DNA of 13,874 bases, from positions 1-13,874 of the forward strand of contig CALJPJ010000175.1 in NCBI GenBank assembly GCA_937980625.1, in the 5' to 3' direction. The position numbers and the translations under genes were made by a program. The notes under the pieces are model-generated. The model worked only from the letters and a program-made list of their open reading frames with translations. It had not been told where the DNA came from and searched no databases. Below, piece by piece: positions 7,435-13,874 of this stretch. The stretch comes from an uncultured Bdellovibrionales bacterium. Its GTDB lineage: Bacteria > Bdellovibrionota > Bdellovibrionia > Bdellovibrionales > UBA1609. The stretch's first letter is position 1; the number at the start of each line of letters is the position of its first letter.

Positions 7435-7491
7435 ATACCAGTTCTATTAATTAAGCTTGGAATTTAGGGGCTGATTTAATAGAATTGGTAT
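7435..7491. repeat. Shortened copy of the foldback family
   Basis: ATACCAGTTCTATTAA (7435-7450) is an inverted copy, with one mismatch, of TTAATAGAATTGGTAT (7476-7491). The segment from AAGCTTGG to GGTAT (7453-7491) matches the right arm of the 3857-4003 element (AGCTTAG...GGTAT) with only scattered differences. It is an internally deleted, diverged member of the same family. Confidence 0.65.
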
Positions 7492-7500
7492 GAACTGTAA

Positions 7501-7549
7501 AGATCTAGACTCAATTTGACAAATCTAAGAATGAGTCACGATCAGATCT
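7501..7549. repeat. Inverted repeat of unknown role
   Basis: AGATCT (7501-7506) and GACTCA (7508-7513) are mirrored by TGAGTC (7532-7537) and AGATCT (7544-7549). The unequal spacing makes a bulged hairpin; no T-run follows. Confidence 0.35.
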
Positions 7550-7595
7550 AACATCGAGGCCTTGTAATAGCTATTATAATCGACCTACTTCAAAC

Positions 7596-7625
7596 TGTCA
7601 TCTTGAGCGTAGAGAAGGACCTACC
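7596..7625. repeat. Remnant of a GTCATCCTGAGCG-type dispersed repeat
   Basis: TGTCATCTTGAGCGTAGAGA followed by AGGACCTACC closely resembles the intergenic repeat GTCATCCTGAGCG...GCGAAGGATCT known from many bacterial genomes. Only one half is present here, so it is a fragment. Confidence 0.45.
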
Positions 7626-7636
7626 GACTTAATAAA

Positions 7637-7708
7637 ATGTATCAGGAAGTGTTTTATGATCAAACCGGTCAATTGGAAGTTAGTGAGTTGATTAACTTAT
7701 TTTCCTGA
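7637..7708 (+). pseudogene. 23-codon coding-like fragment
   Basis: ATG 7637 to TGA 7706-7708 reads MYQEVFYDQTGQLEVSELIN plus LFS. The composition looks like the end of a real protein rather than random AT-rich sequence, but there is no Shine-Dalgarno and the frame closes only eight codons upstream (TAG 7610). It may be the tail of a deleted gene. It is too short to identify and could be chance. Confidence 0.2.
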
Positions 7709-7850
7709 GCTATTTATTACACCAGACAAAATAATCAGCTAACTTAATTGAGAAATTTTTTGTTTTCCAGCAATGAAGTTAAAAAAAATAAAATTGTTGA
7801 AATAATCAATAAATTAGTTTTTATAACAAAATCCATTAAAGATAAAGTTA

Positions 7851-7877
7851 TAAAGCAGCCCAAGCTAGACTGCTTTA
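7851..7877 (-). terminator. Hairpin after the 1320-residue gene
   Basis: TAAAGCAG (7851-7858) and CTGCTTTA (7870-7877) form an eight-pair stem with an 11-base loop, starting two bases after the - strand stop (7880-7882). On that strand the tail is TAACTTTATC rather than a clean T-run, so termination is plausible but weak. Confidence 0.4.
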
Positions 7878-7879
7878 AT

Positions 7880-10800
7880 TTATTTTACAATATTCATTTT
7901 TTTAAATTTTTGTTTTAAAGTAAACGGTGATTCCTTTATAATTACACTCTCTCGATCAGGAGATGTAACTGCTTTTATGGCTATGCTACCGCACTTAAGA
8001 TCTTTTTTGTTATTTATTTCTTTAATTATAACTGAAGGGTCAAGAATTGATTGAGAAGCCTTTATCCAAGGGTAAAGTATATTATTAAAGTATGCTTCGC
8101 TAAAGTTAATATTTTTTAAATTAGAAATTTTATTTATGTTATTGCCATATGTTAAGTCTAGGGATGGCAAGTATTTTTCAGTGTACTTAAAAACAGTTGG
8201 CACCTCATGGTTTGAAAATATTTTTTCCGGTGGTAAATTGTCTTTAACCTCTTTTTGTGGAGCTAATTTATTTTGATGAATCATATAATTGGTAAAAAAG
8301 AGTTTGTTTTGACAGCCTTGGAATCCAGCTTTTAAAAAATGATACCAAGCTAAACGTTGATCTTCAATTTGAGCAAAATCATATTTTAAAGTTTCATATG
8401 TTTTATTTAAATCAATGCCCATTTTTTTATAGTAACTTTTACTTAAGTTTAAATTATTTAAGAGTCTAGCATCTTTTGTGCCAGCAGCTTTCATTAATTC
8501 TGATAAGTCTTTTGTCATATAAAATGAAAGAGTTTTTAGCATCTTGAAATTGTACATTACGCCATCATCAATTTGCTGTGCATATAGGATATCAAACGGA
8601 ACGCTTTTGTAATGTATGAGTGGGTTCTCTCTGTAGCTTTTCATTTGGTGAGGGTATATATAATGTTTTTCTGGCAATCTTATTTCTGCGGGTTTTAATT
8701 TCACTACAGTTTGTCGATCTTTTTTAAAGGTGTATAGATTAGTTAGAATATGAATTTTACCATTTTTCTTTAAGTGTTTGTTTCTATTAGCATTTAATAT
8801 AATATCTAAATCATTATGATCACGAAACTTAGGAGTGTATGTTCCGTGGTTGTGGCCCAAATAAATTAAGTCTGAGACTTTAGTTTCGTTACCTGGGAAT
8901 TGTTTGGTTGAGAAATTATAATCTGTGTTTGACTTAAGCTCTAAGTGTTTTGTTAGGTCAGATTTTAAAATCCTATAATAGCTCTTATATTCTTTAACTT
9001 GAGATCTCCATACATAATTAGCTAAACGAAAAAAACCTTGTATTATTGGCCCATCAGAATCTAAAAGATCGACCTTTTCGCTTTTTTTAACAACACTTTG
9101 AACTCTATTAATTAATCCATATTTAGTAGCTAAGTTTTCAACCTTTAATCCTAATTTATTGACATCAATCGCATCAAATTGAGTAACAACCTTACTGTAT
9201 GTAGGTTTTTCCCTTAGGTTAGGTGATTTTTTATTTTTCCTTCTAATTAGTTGTTGAGGATTAGATATTATTTTATTAGTTCTTATATCAACTTCATAAA
9301 GTCCAAAGAGCCCTTGACGAAACTGGTTAAAAGTTACGCTATTTTTAGACACAAAGTTGAACTTCATCACTTTTGGGTAGCCTTGTTCGGGTTTTCCGTA
9401 CTGGTGCTTTGAGTTTCTTTCACGATAGTAACGATCATTTGCAAAGTCGTGAGACAGTACATGTTTTTTTGACTCAAGAGATTTTTCAATCTCTCTAATC
9501 TCCGCATTTAAATTGTTTATAACTTTAACAATTGGTAATAGACTTTCTGTGCTTTTGTTATCTTGTATTTTAATTTTTTGTGTAAAAGAGTTAATTTGAT
9601 TAGTAAATCTATTTATTGCAACCGGAAGAATAGACCTGTAAGCTTTTTGTATTTCGATACTTTCATCAATTCTTTTATTGATAATGTTAATTGCATTTTC
9701 AGATATTTTTTTGCCATTGAATTTAAAATTTTGTAATTCATTATATAAGTGATGTAATATGTTGAACAGTAAGTAGTTACTTCGCTTTAAATTAAAAATA
9801 TTAGGATCTAAAATTTGATGGTTTTTTTCCTTAGACTGATCAGTAAGGTCTTGATACATGAATTGAACACCATCGTCACTGTAACTAATATTTGAGTCGG
9901 AGAGGGTATTATTGTACATCGTGTGCAAGTGGTCAAAAAAATGCTCAGTTTTAAGCTTATAAAGGTTACGGAAATCGAGCTTGTTGTTTTCTAGGTTATA
10001 AGGAGTATTATACCTTGTATTTATCGAGTACTTATTAAAATGATCTTCCCTTTTAGGTTGTGAATCTTCCCTTGCAGATTGTAAATGGGATAAGCTCAAC
10101 TTAAATAATGTGTTAAATCCGTCAAATCGAAGTCTTGAATTTAGTGAATGATCTATTTCTTCTTCATTAACAAGTAAAAAGCTGACGACTTGATCAGTCT
10201 TTTTGGGTAAGTCATATTCATATTTATTTATTTTATCTAAAGTTTCACTGTCAAACTTGCCCAAGGCAATGGCCTCTTTTTTTTCACTTAGAAGGTCTGT
10301 GTACTTATCTATAAAATCATTAAATTTAGTAAATATTTCTTTTAAGGTGTCTTCCAGATAGTCAAAATTATGTTTATCTGATGATTGATCAATTTTATTA
10401 GATAATTGATCTAACTGAGTTTTTAAATCACTATTTAGTGTGTATTGATTATCATGTAAACTGACTAAAAAAGTTTGAACTTCAAAAATTCTATTTTTTA
10501 TAACTTCATTTTGAAACTTGATGTATTGGAGGTCTTTGTACGATTCAATTTGTAATTTATAAATTTTGTGAGAGACTTCTAATATAGTCTTTAGTTGTTT
10601 AAAGATCGCTTCAAAGGCCTTTTTCTGTTGAGATTCACTCTTTTTTGAGCCCAGCATAGTAATGATTCCTACCACTGCACCTATTCCTGCAGATACTGCA
10701 CCTGCAGCAGCAATAGCTCCTATGTTGCTAGTTAGAGAAGAGAAGCTATGAAATGCAACTGTCATACTGTGAGTGAGTTGCATGGAGTCATTGATCGCTT

Positions 10801-11842
10801 GTTGTAACTTAGGGTTGTTTGTTAGTTGGCTTAAGTGTTGGAGAGACTGGATCGTGTAATAAGCAACCCCAACACCCTCTGTAAAACTATGCATTTTTTG
10901 ATCTGTAATGTGGTCAAATTTCAATCCCCCAATTTGTATGACCTCTCTACTATTGAAAAGATCCAATGCCAATTTGGCAGCATTAGTTTCTTTTAATCCT
11001 TCATCGTATAGCTTTTGATCGTTAATATTGCCATTTTCATCTTTAGAGCGCTTGAGTTTTTCGATAGAGTTTTTAAGTTGGTAGGTAATTTCCTTAGGCA
11101 GGTTCTTCGTATTTGTCGCCTGGAGCATGATTTCAGTTATAATTAGATTATCAAAGTTATTAGCAAGTTGACTAATGGTGCCATTTAATTCTTTGAGCTT
11201 TGTTTGGTTAATATTAATACCACTTTTAAGATCTGAGTTTAATTTAGATCGTTCTTCAGCTGCAGTATTAATTTTTTCAAGAAGATTTCCAATCCTCTCA
11301 TCTTTATCAGCTCCCATGTCCTTTAATTTTTCATATACATAAAGTATATTATGGGTGTCTAAATCTATTGCATGTTTTTTGCTTTCTTTTTTAAGTTTAA
11401 CAGATGCTTTAGTGATTTCAGCAAAATCGTCAGGGTAAGCTTCATACAGATCAATTAATTTCTTAAAGTTATCTTGAGTGTTGTGATCGAATTTATCTTG
11501 AGGCTTATTTTCATCAATAAAAATTTCATTGAGAGCGACTTCAAAAAAAGATCCAACAAAAGGAGTGCCACCTGGAACTGTATTAATGAGTTTGTATAAA
11601 AGGTTACTTTGCTCATCTCTTAATTTTAAATATTTTTTTTTCTCAATATTATTATCATTATTACTTAACTTTTCTTCAAGAGATGAGCTTTGATCGTTAT
11701 TATTTTCGGTATTACTGCTTTTGATAATTGAATCTTGTATTCTATCGTATTCGAGGTCTTCGCTTGCATATACAAAATATGGCTGCACTAGAAAAATTAT
11801 TAAGATTGAACTTATGTGTTTTTTCAAATTGATTGAAAGCAT
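7880..11842 (-). CDS. Large exported protein of unknown function (1320 aa)
   Basis: I do not recognise this family. A Sec signal peptide is clear: LKKH, a hydrophobic core from I10 to Y25, and VYA|SE at 26/27, with no lipobox. Residues 45-70 are a low-complexity Asn/Ser/Lys linker. Residues about 90-360 and 400-560 look mainly helical, with coiled-coil tendency. Between them lies the only internal hydrophobic segment (374-397, NIGAIAAAGAVSAGIGAVVG onward), rich in Gly and Ala and followed by SKKSES. The C-terminal third looks more mixed and has no HExxH or other catalytic motif that I see. The mature chain holds just two cysteines (C1177, C1284), which could form a disulfide. The hydrophobic hairpin between long helices recalls helical pore-forming toxins, but an adhesin or scaffold is equally open. 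AAAGGTG, eight bases before ATG 11842, supports the start. It appears to be a single-gene unit. Confidence 0.85.
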   Translation of the reverse strand: MLSINLKKHISSILIIFLVQPYFVYASEDLEYDRIQDSIIKSSNTENNNDQSSSLEEKLSNNDNNIEKKKYLKLRDEQSNLLYKLINTVPGGTPFVGSFFEVALNEIFIDENKPQDKFDHNTQDNFKKLIDLYEAYPDDFAEITKASVKLKKESKKHAIDLDTHNILYVYEKLKDMGADKDERIGNLLEKINTAAEERSKLNSDLKSGININQTKLKELNGTISQLANNFDNLIITEIMLQATNTKNLPKEITYQLKNSIEKLKRSKDENGNINDQKLYDEGLKETNAAKLALDLFNSREVIQIGGLKFDHITDQKMHSFTEGVGVAYYTIQSLQHLSQLTNNPKLQQAINDSMQLTHSMTVAFHSFSSLTSNIGAIAAAGAVSAGIGAVVGIITMLGSKKSESQQKKAFEAIFKQLKTILEVSHKIYKLQIESYKDLQYIKFQNEVIKNRIFEVQTFLVSLHDNQYTLNSDLKTQLDQLSNKIDQSSDKHNFDYLEDTLKEIFTKFNDFIDKYTDLLSEKKEAIALGKFDSETLDKINKYEYDLPKKTDQVVSFLLVNEEEIDHSLNSRLRFDGFNTLFKLSLSHLQSAREDSQPKREDHFNKYSINTRYNTPYNLENNKLDFRNLYKLKTEHFFDHLHTMYNNTLSDSNISYSDDGVQFMYQDLTDQSKEKNHQILDPNIFNLKRSNYLLFNILHHLYNELQNFKFNGKKISENAINIINKRIDESIEIQKAYRSILPVAINRFTNQINSFTQKIKIQDNKSTESLLPIVKVINNLNAEIREIEKSLESKKHVLSHDFANDRYYRERNSKHQYGKPEQGYPKVMKFNFVSKNSVTFNQFRQGLFGLYEVDIRTNKIISNPQQLIRRKNKKSPNLREKPTYSKVVTQFDAIDVNKLGLKVENLATKYGLINRVQSVVKKSEKVDLLDSDGPIIQGFFRLANYVWRSQVKEYKSYYRILKSDLTKHLELKSNTDYNFSTKQFPGNETKVSDLIYLGHNHGTYTPKFRDHNDLDIILNANRNKHLKKNGKIHILTNLYTFKKDRQTVVKLKPAEIRLPEKHYIYPHQMKSYRENPLIHYKSVPFDILYAQQIDDGVMYNFKMLKTLSFYMTKDLSELMKAAGTKDARLLNNLNLSKSYYKKMGIDLNKTYETLKYDFAQIEDQRLAWYHFLKAGFQGCQNKLFFTNYMIHQNKLAPQKEVKDNLPPEKIFSNHEVPTVFKYTEKYLPSLDLTYGNNINKISNLKNINFSEAYFNNILYPWIKASQSILDPSVIIKEINNKKDLKCGSIAIKAVTSPDRESVIIKESPFTLKQKFKKMNIVK

Positions 11843-12163
11843 CGAGGCACCACCTTTCTTTTATGTGAAGTAGCAGCAAAACCTATGCCATACCAAGATA
11901 GTATTTCAAGTAGTTATAAAAGGGCTTAGAAGATTTATTTATCCTGATTAGAAAGCTTTACAGTATGATTGAGCTGTAAGTTCTATGTACTTGGTTGTAA
12001 GCTTTTCACTATATTTAAGCGGCCCTAGGCTAACATATTCTAAATACAGCAGGTGTATAGACAAAGCTTTGATAGGCTTTAGTCAATTTATTATTTATAA
12101 TGCTTAACTACGGAGTTTTTAGTGGAGTTATGCGGTCGAAGACAGAGTACCAAGGGTTTACCT

Positions 12164-12400
12164 GTGGTTGAATGAATTCAGCGTTAACCACTTGTATCTT
12201 TAAAATAAAAAAATTAGTGACAAGTGCCGACGATGGTTCCTGAGCTTAAGGCTCAGGTCAGCTCCTTTTGGAGCTGTAACGGTAAGGACTCCGGGCATGC
12301 ACGGGTAAATCTAGCCTAGCAAGTTGATGAACAATAACCACTGAAATTAAAACAAGGTATAGAAATAACTATGGAGAGATTTGTGTAGCCAAATCTATAG
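12164..12400 (+). ncRNA. Candidate structured RNA (cluster of stem-loops)
   Basis: Perfect stems are CCTGAGC/GCTCAGG (12239-12245/12251-12257), CAGCTCC/GGAGCTG with a TTTT loop (12259-12265/12270-12276) and AGATTTG/CAAATCT (12377-12383/12390-12396). The first two are one base apart and are enclosed by GTGC/GCAC (12224-12227/12299-12302). Upstream lie GTGGTT/AACCAC (12164-12169/12186-12191) and CACTTGT/ACAAGTG (12189-12195/12220-12226), which share bases with their neighbours and cannot all form together. A seven-T run occurs at 12443-12449. It matches no riboswitch, tmRNA, RNase P RNA, 6S or SRP RNA that I know. Strand is uncertain; + is chosen for the T-run. Confidence 0.3.
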
Positions 12401-12464
12401 TGTTAGTAAGTAAAGCTTTTGCATTAATGACAAACATAAATCTTTTTTTAAAGTTTTATCTAAG

Positions 12465-12655
12465 ATGCCACCTAAGGACCAATATTATAATTTAATATAT
12501 GTGTTATTGCAAAAAGTAATGATAACATTGGGGGCTAATGATTTAATGGAGAATAATTTTTTTCCAATTAAATAGATGCAGTAGATCTTCAAATTATTCG
12601 ACGAATTAACTTGCCTCAAGCAGATGTAGTTTTTCATATATATTTTCAATTATGA
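12465..12655 (+). pseudogene. Possible decayed coding fragment with a frameshift
   Basis: ATG 12465 opens a 36-codon frame (MPPKDQYYNLIYVLLQKVMI onward) ending at TAG 12573. The frame one base back continues with IDAVDLQIIRRINLPQADVV up to TGA 12653-12655. Both halves look protein-like, so a single frameshift in a short gene or gene fragment would explain them. The family is unknown and chance is not excluded. Confidence 0.2.
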
Positions 12656-12840
12656 TTTGCACTCAGGTTTTACTATAATTTTTTTATAATTAATCAGCAA
12701 TGTAGGGAGAAAAATTCGAGACAAAAGTTTGTAACTCAACGGCGACAAAGATTGGTTGGAAGGATTTACCTGCTTGGCTCGGTAGAAGTGCTTCAAGTAA
12801 GGCACTAAAAATTAAAATAAACTGTAGGGGAGCACAAATT

Positions 12841-13554
12841 TTAATGTTGAATTATTTTGTCTATGTATAGAGGGGAGTAAATGTCATTTTCTTTATCAAC
12901 AAATACGGACTCTCCATTGTCTGTTGTAAAATTCAGTTTTGCCTCTGTAATTATACAAATTGGAGTTTGTTCATTACTTTCTCCCATTTCAAACACTGCT
13001 GCTGCAGCCAATGCATCTACTCTATTCTGGCTAGTGACTCTTAGGCGTTTGCCAAATAAATCGATTTGCCCTTTTAATTCAGTGACGCCTTGAAAGCCAT
13101 GATATGAAAGAGCTGCTCCAGTAACACCTCTTCGCAATGGAGTGGTCTTAGAGTCAGAAATTATTAGTCCCCAATTATTAAAGTCAAAAAAACTACTGAG
13201 CTCTTGATGTAAATTTTTGGTATAACCATGAATGTTGCGAGGGAGTAATATATAGCGGTCGGATTCAGAGTTAGAGGAGTCTATTCCCGCTGTTGGCATG
13301 AGTAAGTTATTTTTAATAGTTAAATGGTGACCATATAAACCTTCACCTAGGTATTCATCACATTCCTTTTTAATAAGCTCTTCTTTACTAGTATTATCCT
13401 TGCTAATAGTTAGCCCTTGAGACAAGCTAACAAGCTTTGAAGTGACAACTAATACTGCTTTTTGTTTAAAGGTCGATTGTAAGTTTGCTTTGATAAACTC
13501 CAATAGGTTATCATTTTCTTTGAGGATGTTAGTTTTTAAGCCTTTAATGATCAT
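12841..13554 (-). CDS. CofE-like amide ligase (F420-0:L-glutamate ligase family)
   Basis: The single-domain CofE family signatures are all visible; residue numbers count from ATG 13554. They are TSKLVSLSQG (38-47), PTAGIDSSN (87-95) followed by YILLPRN, SDSKTTPLRRGVTGAA (133-148), GQIDLFGKRLRVTSQN, and DALAAAAVFEMGESNEQTP ending in a strand. CofE joins L-glutamate to F420-0 using GTP. No F420 gene is seen nearby, and in chlamydiae a CofE relative has been proposed to replace FolC in folate polyglutamylation, so the substrate here is open. I prefer ATG 13554 (237 residues, MIIKGLKTNIL) to ATG 13566 because it aligns with the usual family start. Neither has a clear Shine-Dalgarno. It is a cytoplasmic protein, apparently transcribed alone. 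Confidence 0.82.
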   Translation of the reverse strand: MIIKGLKTNILKENDNLLEFIKANLQSTFKQKAVLVVTSKLVSLSQGLTISKDNTSKEELIKKECDEYLGEGLYGHHLTIKNNLLMPTAGIDSSNSESDRYILLPRNIHGYTKNLHQELSSFFDFNNWGLIISDSKTTPLRRGVTGAALSYHGFQGVTELKGQIDLFGKRLRVTSQNRVDALAAAAVFEMGESNEQTPICIITEAKLNFTTDNGESVFVDKENDIYSPLYIDKIIQH

Positions 13555-13652
13555 ATATAAAAGCATATAAAAAAATATATTGAAGTCACACTAAATATTT
13601 ACAGTAAATCACTCTTTTTCCAGCTTTTGATTCAAGGAATTCAAATTTATTC

Positions 13653-13685
13653 ACTATATAATTAAGAGCTCCAGCACAAGTGCTG
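13653..13685 (-). promoter_or_regulatory. Dyad and possible promoter upstream of the CofE-like gene
   Basis: CAGCAC-AA-GTGCTG (13672-13685) is a perfect six-base dyad of operator type. On the - strand it overlaps a weak -35 (CTTGTG, 13675-13680), 16 bases before TATAGT (13653-13658). The layout suggests a repressor-type site, but the -35 match is poor. Confidence 0.3.
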
Positions 13686-13720
13686 CCAAAGTAGGCTGGC
13701 TATTTTACAGGCACATTAGA

Positions 13721-13754
13721 TTTTTTTCAAAATCTGGTTATTTTTTGAAAAAAA
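13721..13754. repeat. AT-rich inverted repeat flanked by a direct repeat
   Basis: TTTTTTTCAAAA (13721-13732) is perfectly mirrored by TTTTGAAAAAAA (13743-13754) around a ten-base centre. TTACAGGCAC occurs on both sides, at 13705-13714 and 13767-13776. Confidence 0.5.
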
Positions 13755-13842
13755 TAATCATAGTAATTACAGGCACTTATAAAGTTGTCGAATTTTAAAT
13801 GAACCCATAAGAAATAAATATAAATAATATTAACTTTTACTA

Positions 13843-13872
13843 TTGACCAAAACCCTAGTTTACACTAATTAT
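13843..13872 (+). promoter_or_regulatory. Possible promoter reading out of the window
   Basis: TTGACC (13843-13848), an 18-base spacer and AATTAT (13867-13872) could serve a + strand gene beyond the edge. The -10 matches only four of six positions. Confidence 0.2.
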
Positions 13873-13874
13873 CT

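Larger units (their letters stand above)
7394..7879. other. 486-bp intergenic region with repeat remnants
   Basis: No full gene is visible. The stretch holds a shortened relative of the 147-bp foldback, a hairpin at 7501-7549, a remnant of a widespread palindromic repeat at 7596-7625, a 23-codon coding-like fragment at 7637-7708, and a hairpin just beyond the stop of the large - strand gene. The pattern suggests a site that has collected and lost repeats. Confidence 0.6.
11843..12840. other. About 1 kb without a convincing gene
   Basis: Neither strand gives a believable full-length gene. The left part (11843-12120), upstream of the large - strand gene, contains small dyads such as TTACAG/CTGTAA (11958-11963/11974-11979) and CAAAGCTTTG (12062-12071) and presumably that gene's promoter, which I could not place well. 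The centre (12164-12400) is dense in stem-loops and less AT-rich. The right part holds a frameshifted coding-like stretch (12465-12655) and AT-rich sequence. Confidence 0.6.
13567..13874. other. Intergenic region with dyads at the right edge
   Basis: No gene is visible in these 308 bases. They contain the dyad at 13672-13685, the AT-rich inverted repeat at 13721-13754, the direct repeat TTACAGGCAC and a possible + strand promoter at the very end. The CofE-like gene is probably controlled from here. Confidence 0.5.

Noticed and set aside
12224..12302. tRNA-like 79-base branched fold
   Set aside because: There is no T-arm consensus (GTTCRANNC), no seven-pair acceptor stem and no D-arm; only the size and the branching resemble a tRNA.
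12656..12700. TATAAT boxes at about 12673 and 12687 as promoters
   Set aside because: No acceptable -35 lies 16-18 bases upstream, and nothing convincing is encoded downstream on that strand.
12783..12812. AGTGC/GCACT hairpin as terminator of the CofE-like gene
   Set aside because: The stem is only five pairs with a large loop and no T-run follows on the - strand.
12694..12870. Open + strand frame reading GEKFETKVCNSTATKIGWKD onward
   Set aside because: It has no usable start codon (TAG precedes it), no recognised motif, and runs into the 3' end of the opposite gene; length is within chance.
12881..13093. 70-codon open frame on the + strand
   Set aside because: It is antisense to conserved CofE motifs and is best explained as a shadow.
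1..13874. CRISPR array, rRNA, tRNA or integrase attachment site
   Set aside because: I saw no regularly spaced direct repeats, no rRNA or tRNA signatures and no integrase or transposase gene.

Overview
This is a strongly AT-rich bacterial window with short intergenic gaps, Shine-Dalgarno-led starts and dispersed palindromic repeats. The repeat ends resemble ATACCAAYTCYATTAA, and one remnant resembles the common GTCATCCTGAGCG...GAAGGA palindrome. This fits an AT-rich gammaproteobacterium, possibly marine or host-associated. That placement is an impression; no rRNA or marker gene is present to settle it.

Positions 2-7393 look like part of a small, unassigned biosynthetic locus. On the + strand an incomplete upstream gene overlaps by one base a PEP-synthase/rifampin-phosphotransferase-like ATP-dependent dikinase (259-2877). 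That gene overlaps by 17 bases an AurF-type diiron N-oxygenase (2861-3799). Facing them on the - strand are a UbiA-family membrane prenyltransferase (4951-5868) and a GNAT-fold acyltransferase-like protein (4004-4945), five bases apart. Back-to-back with UbiA, across only 28 bp, is an AMP-forming acyl/aryl ligase (5897-7393). Activation, prenylation, acyl transfer, N-oxidation and phosphoryl transfer together suggest assembly of a modified, probably prenylated, nitrogen-containing small molecule. I cannot match the set to a named pathway. A 147-bp near-perfect foldback (3857-4003) lies between the convergent operons. A shrunken relative of it lies at 7435-7491.

Positions 7394-7879 hold repeat remnants, a tiny coding-like fragment and a hairpin just after the next gene's stop. 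Positions 7880-11842 (- strand) encode a 1320-residue exported protein with a clean signal peptide, long helical regions, one Gly/Ala-rich hydrophobic segment and only two cysteines. I do not recognise it; its architecture recalls helical pore-forming or surface proteins, but that is inference.

Positions 11843-12840 have no convincing gene. They contain a cluster of stem-loops (about 12164-12400), some sharing bases and so mutually exclusive, which could be an undescribed structured RNA. A possible decayed coding fragment follows. Positions 12841-13566 (- strand) encode a CofE-like (coenzyme F420-0:L-glutamate ligase family) amide ligase. Its upstream region carries a dyad and an inverted repeat bracketed by a 10-bp direct repeat. 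The right edge may hold a promoter for a + strand gene beyond the window.
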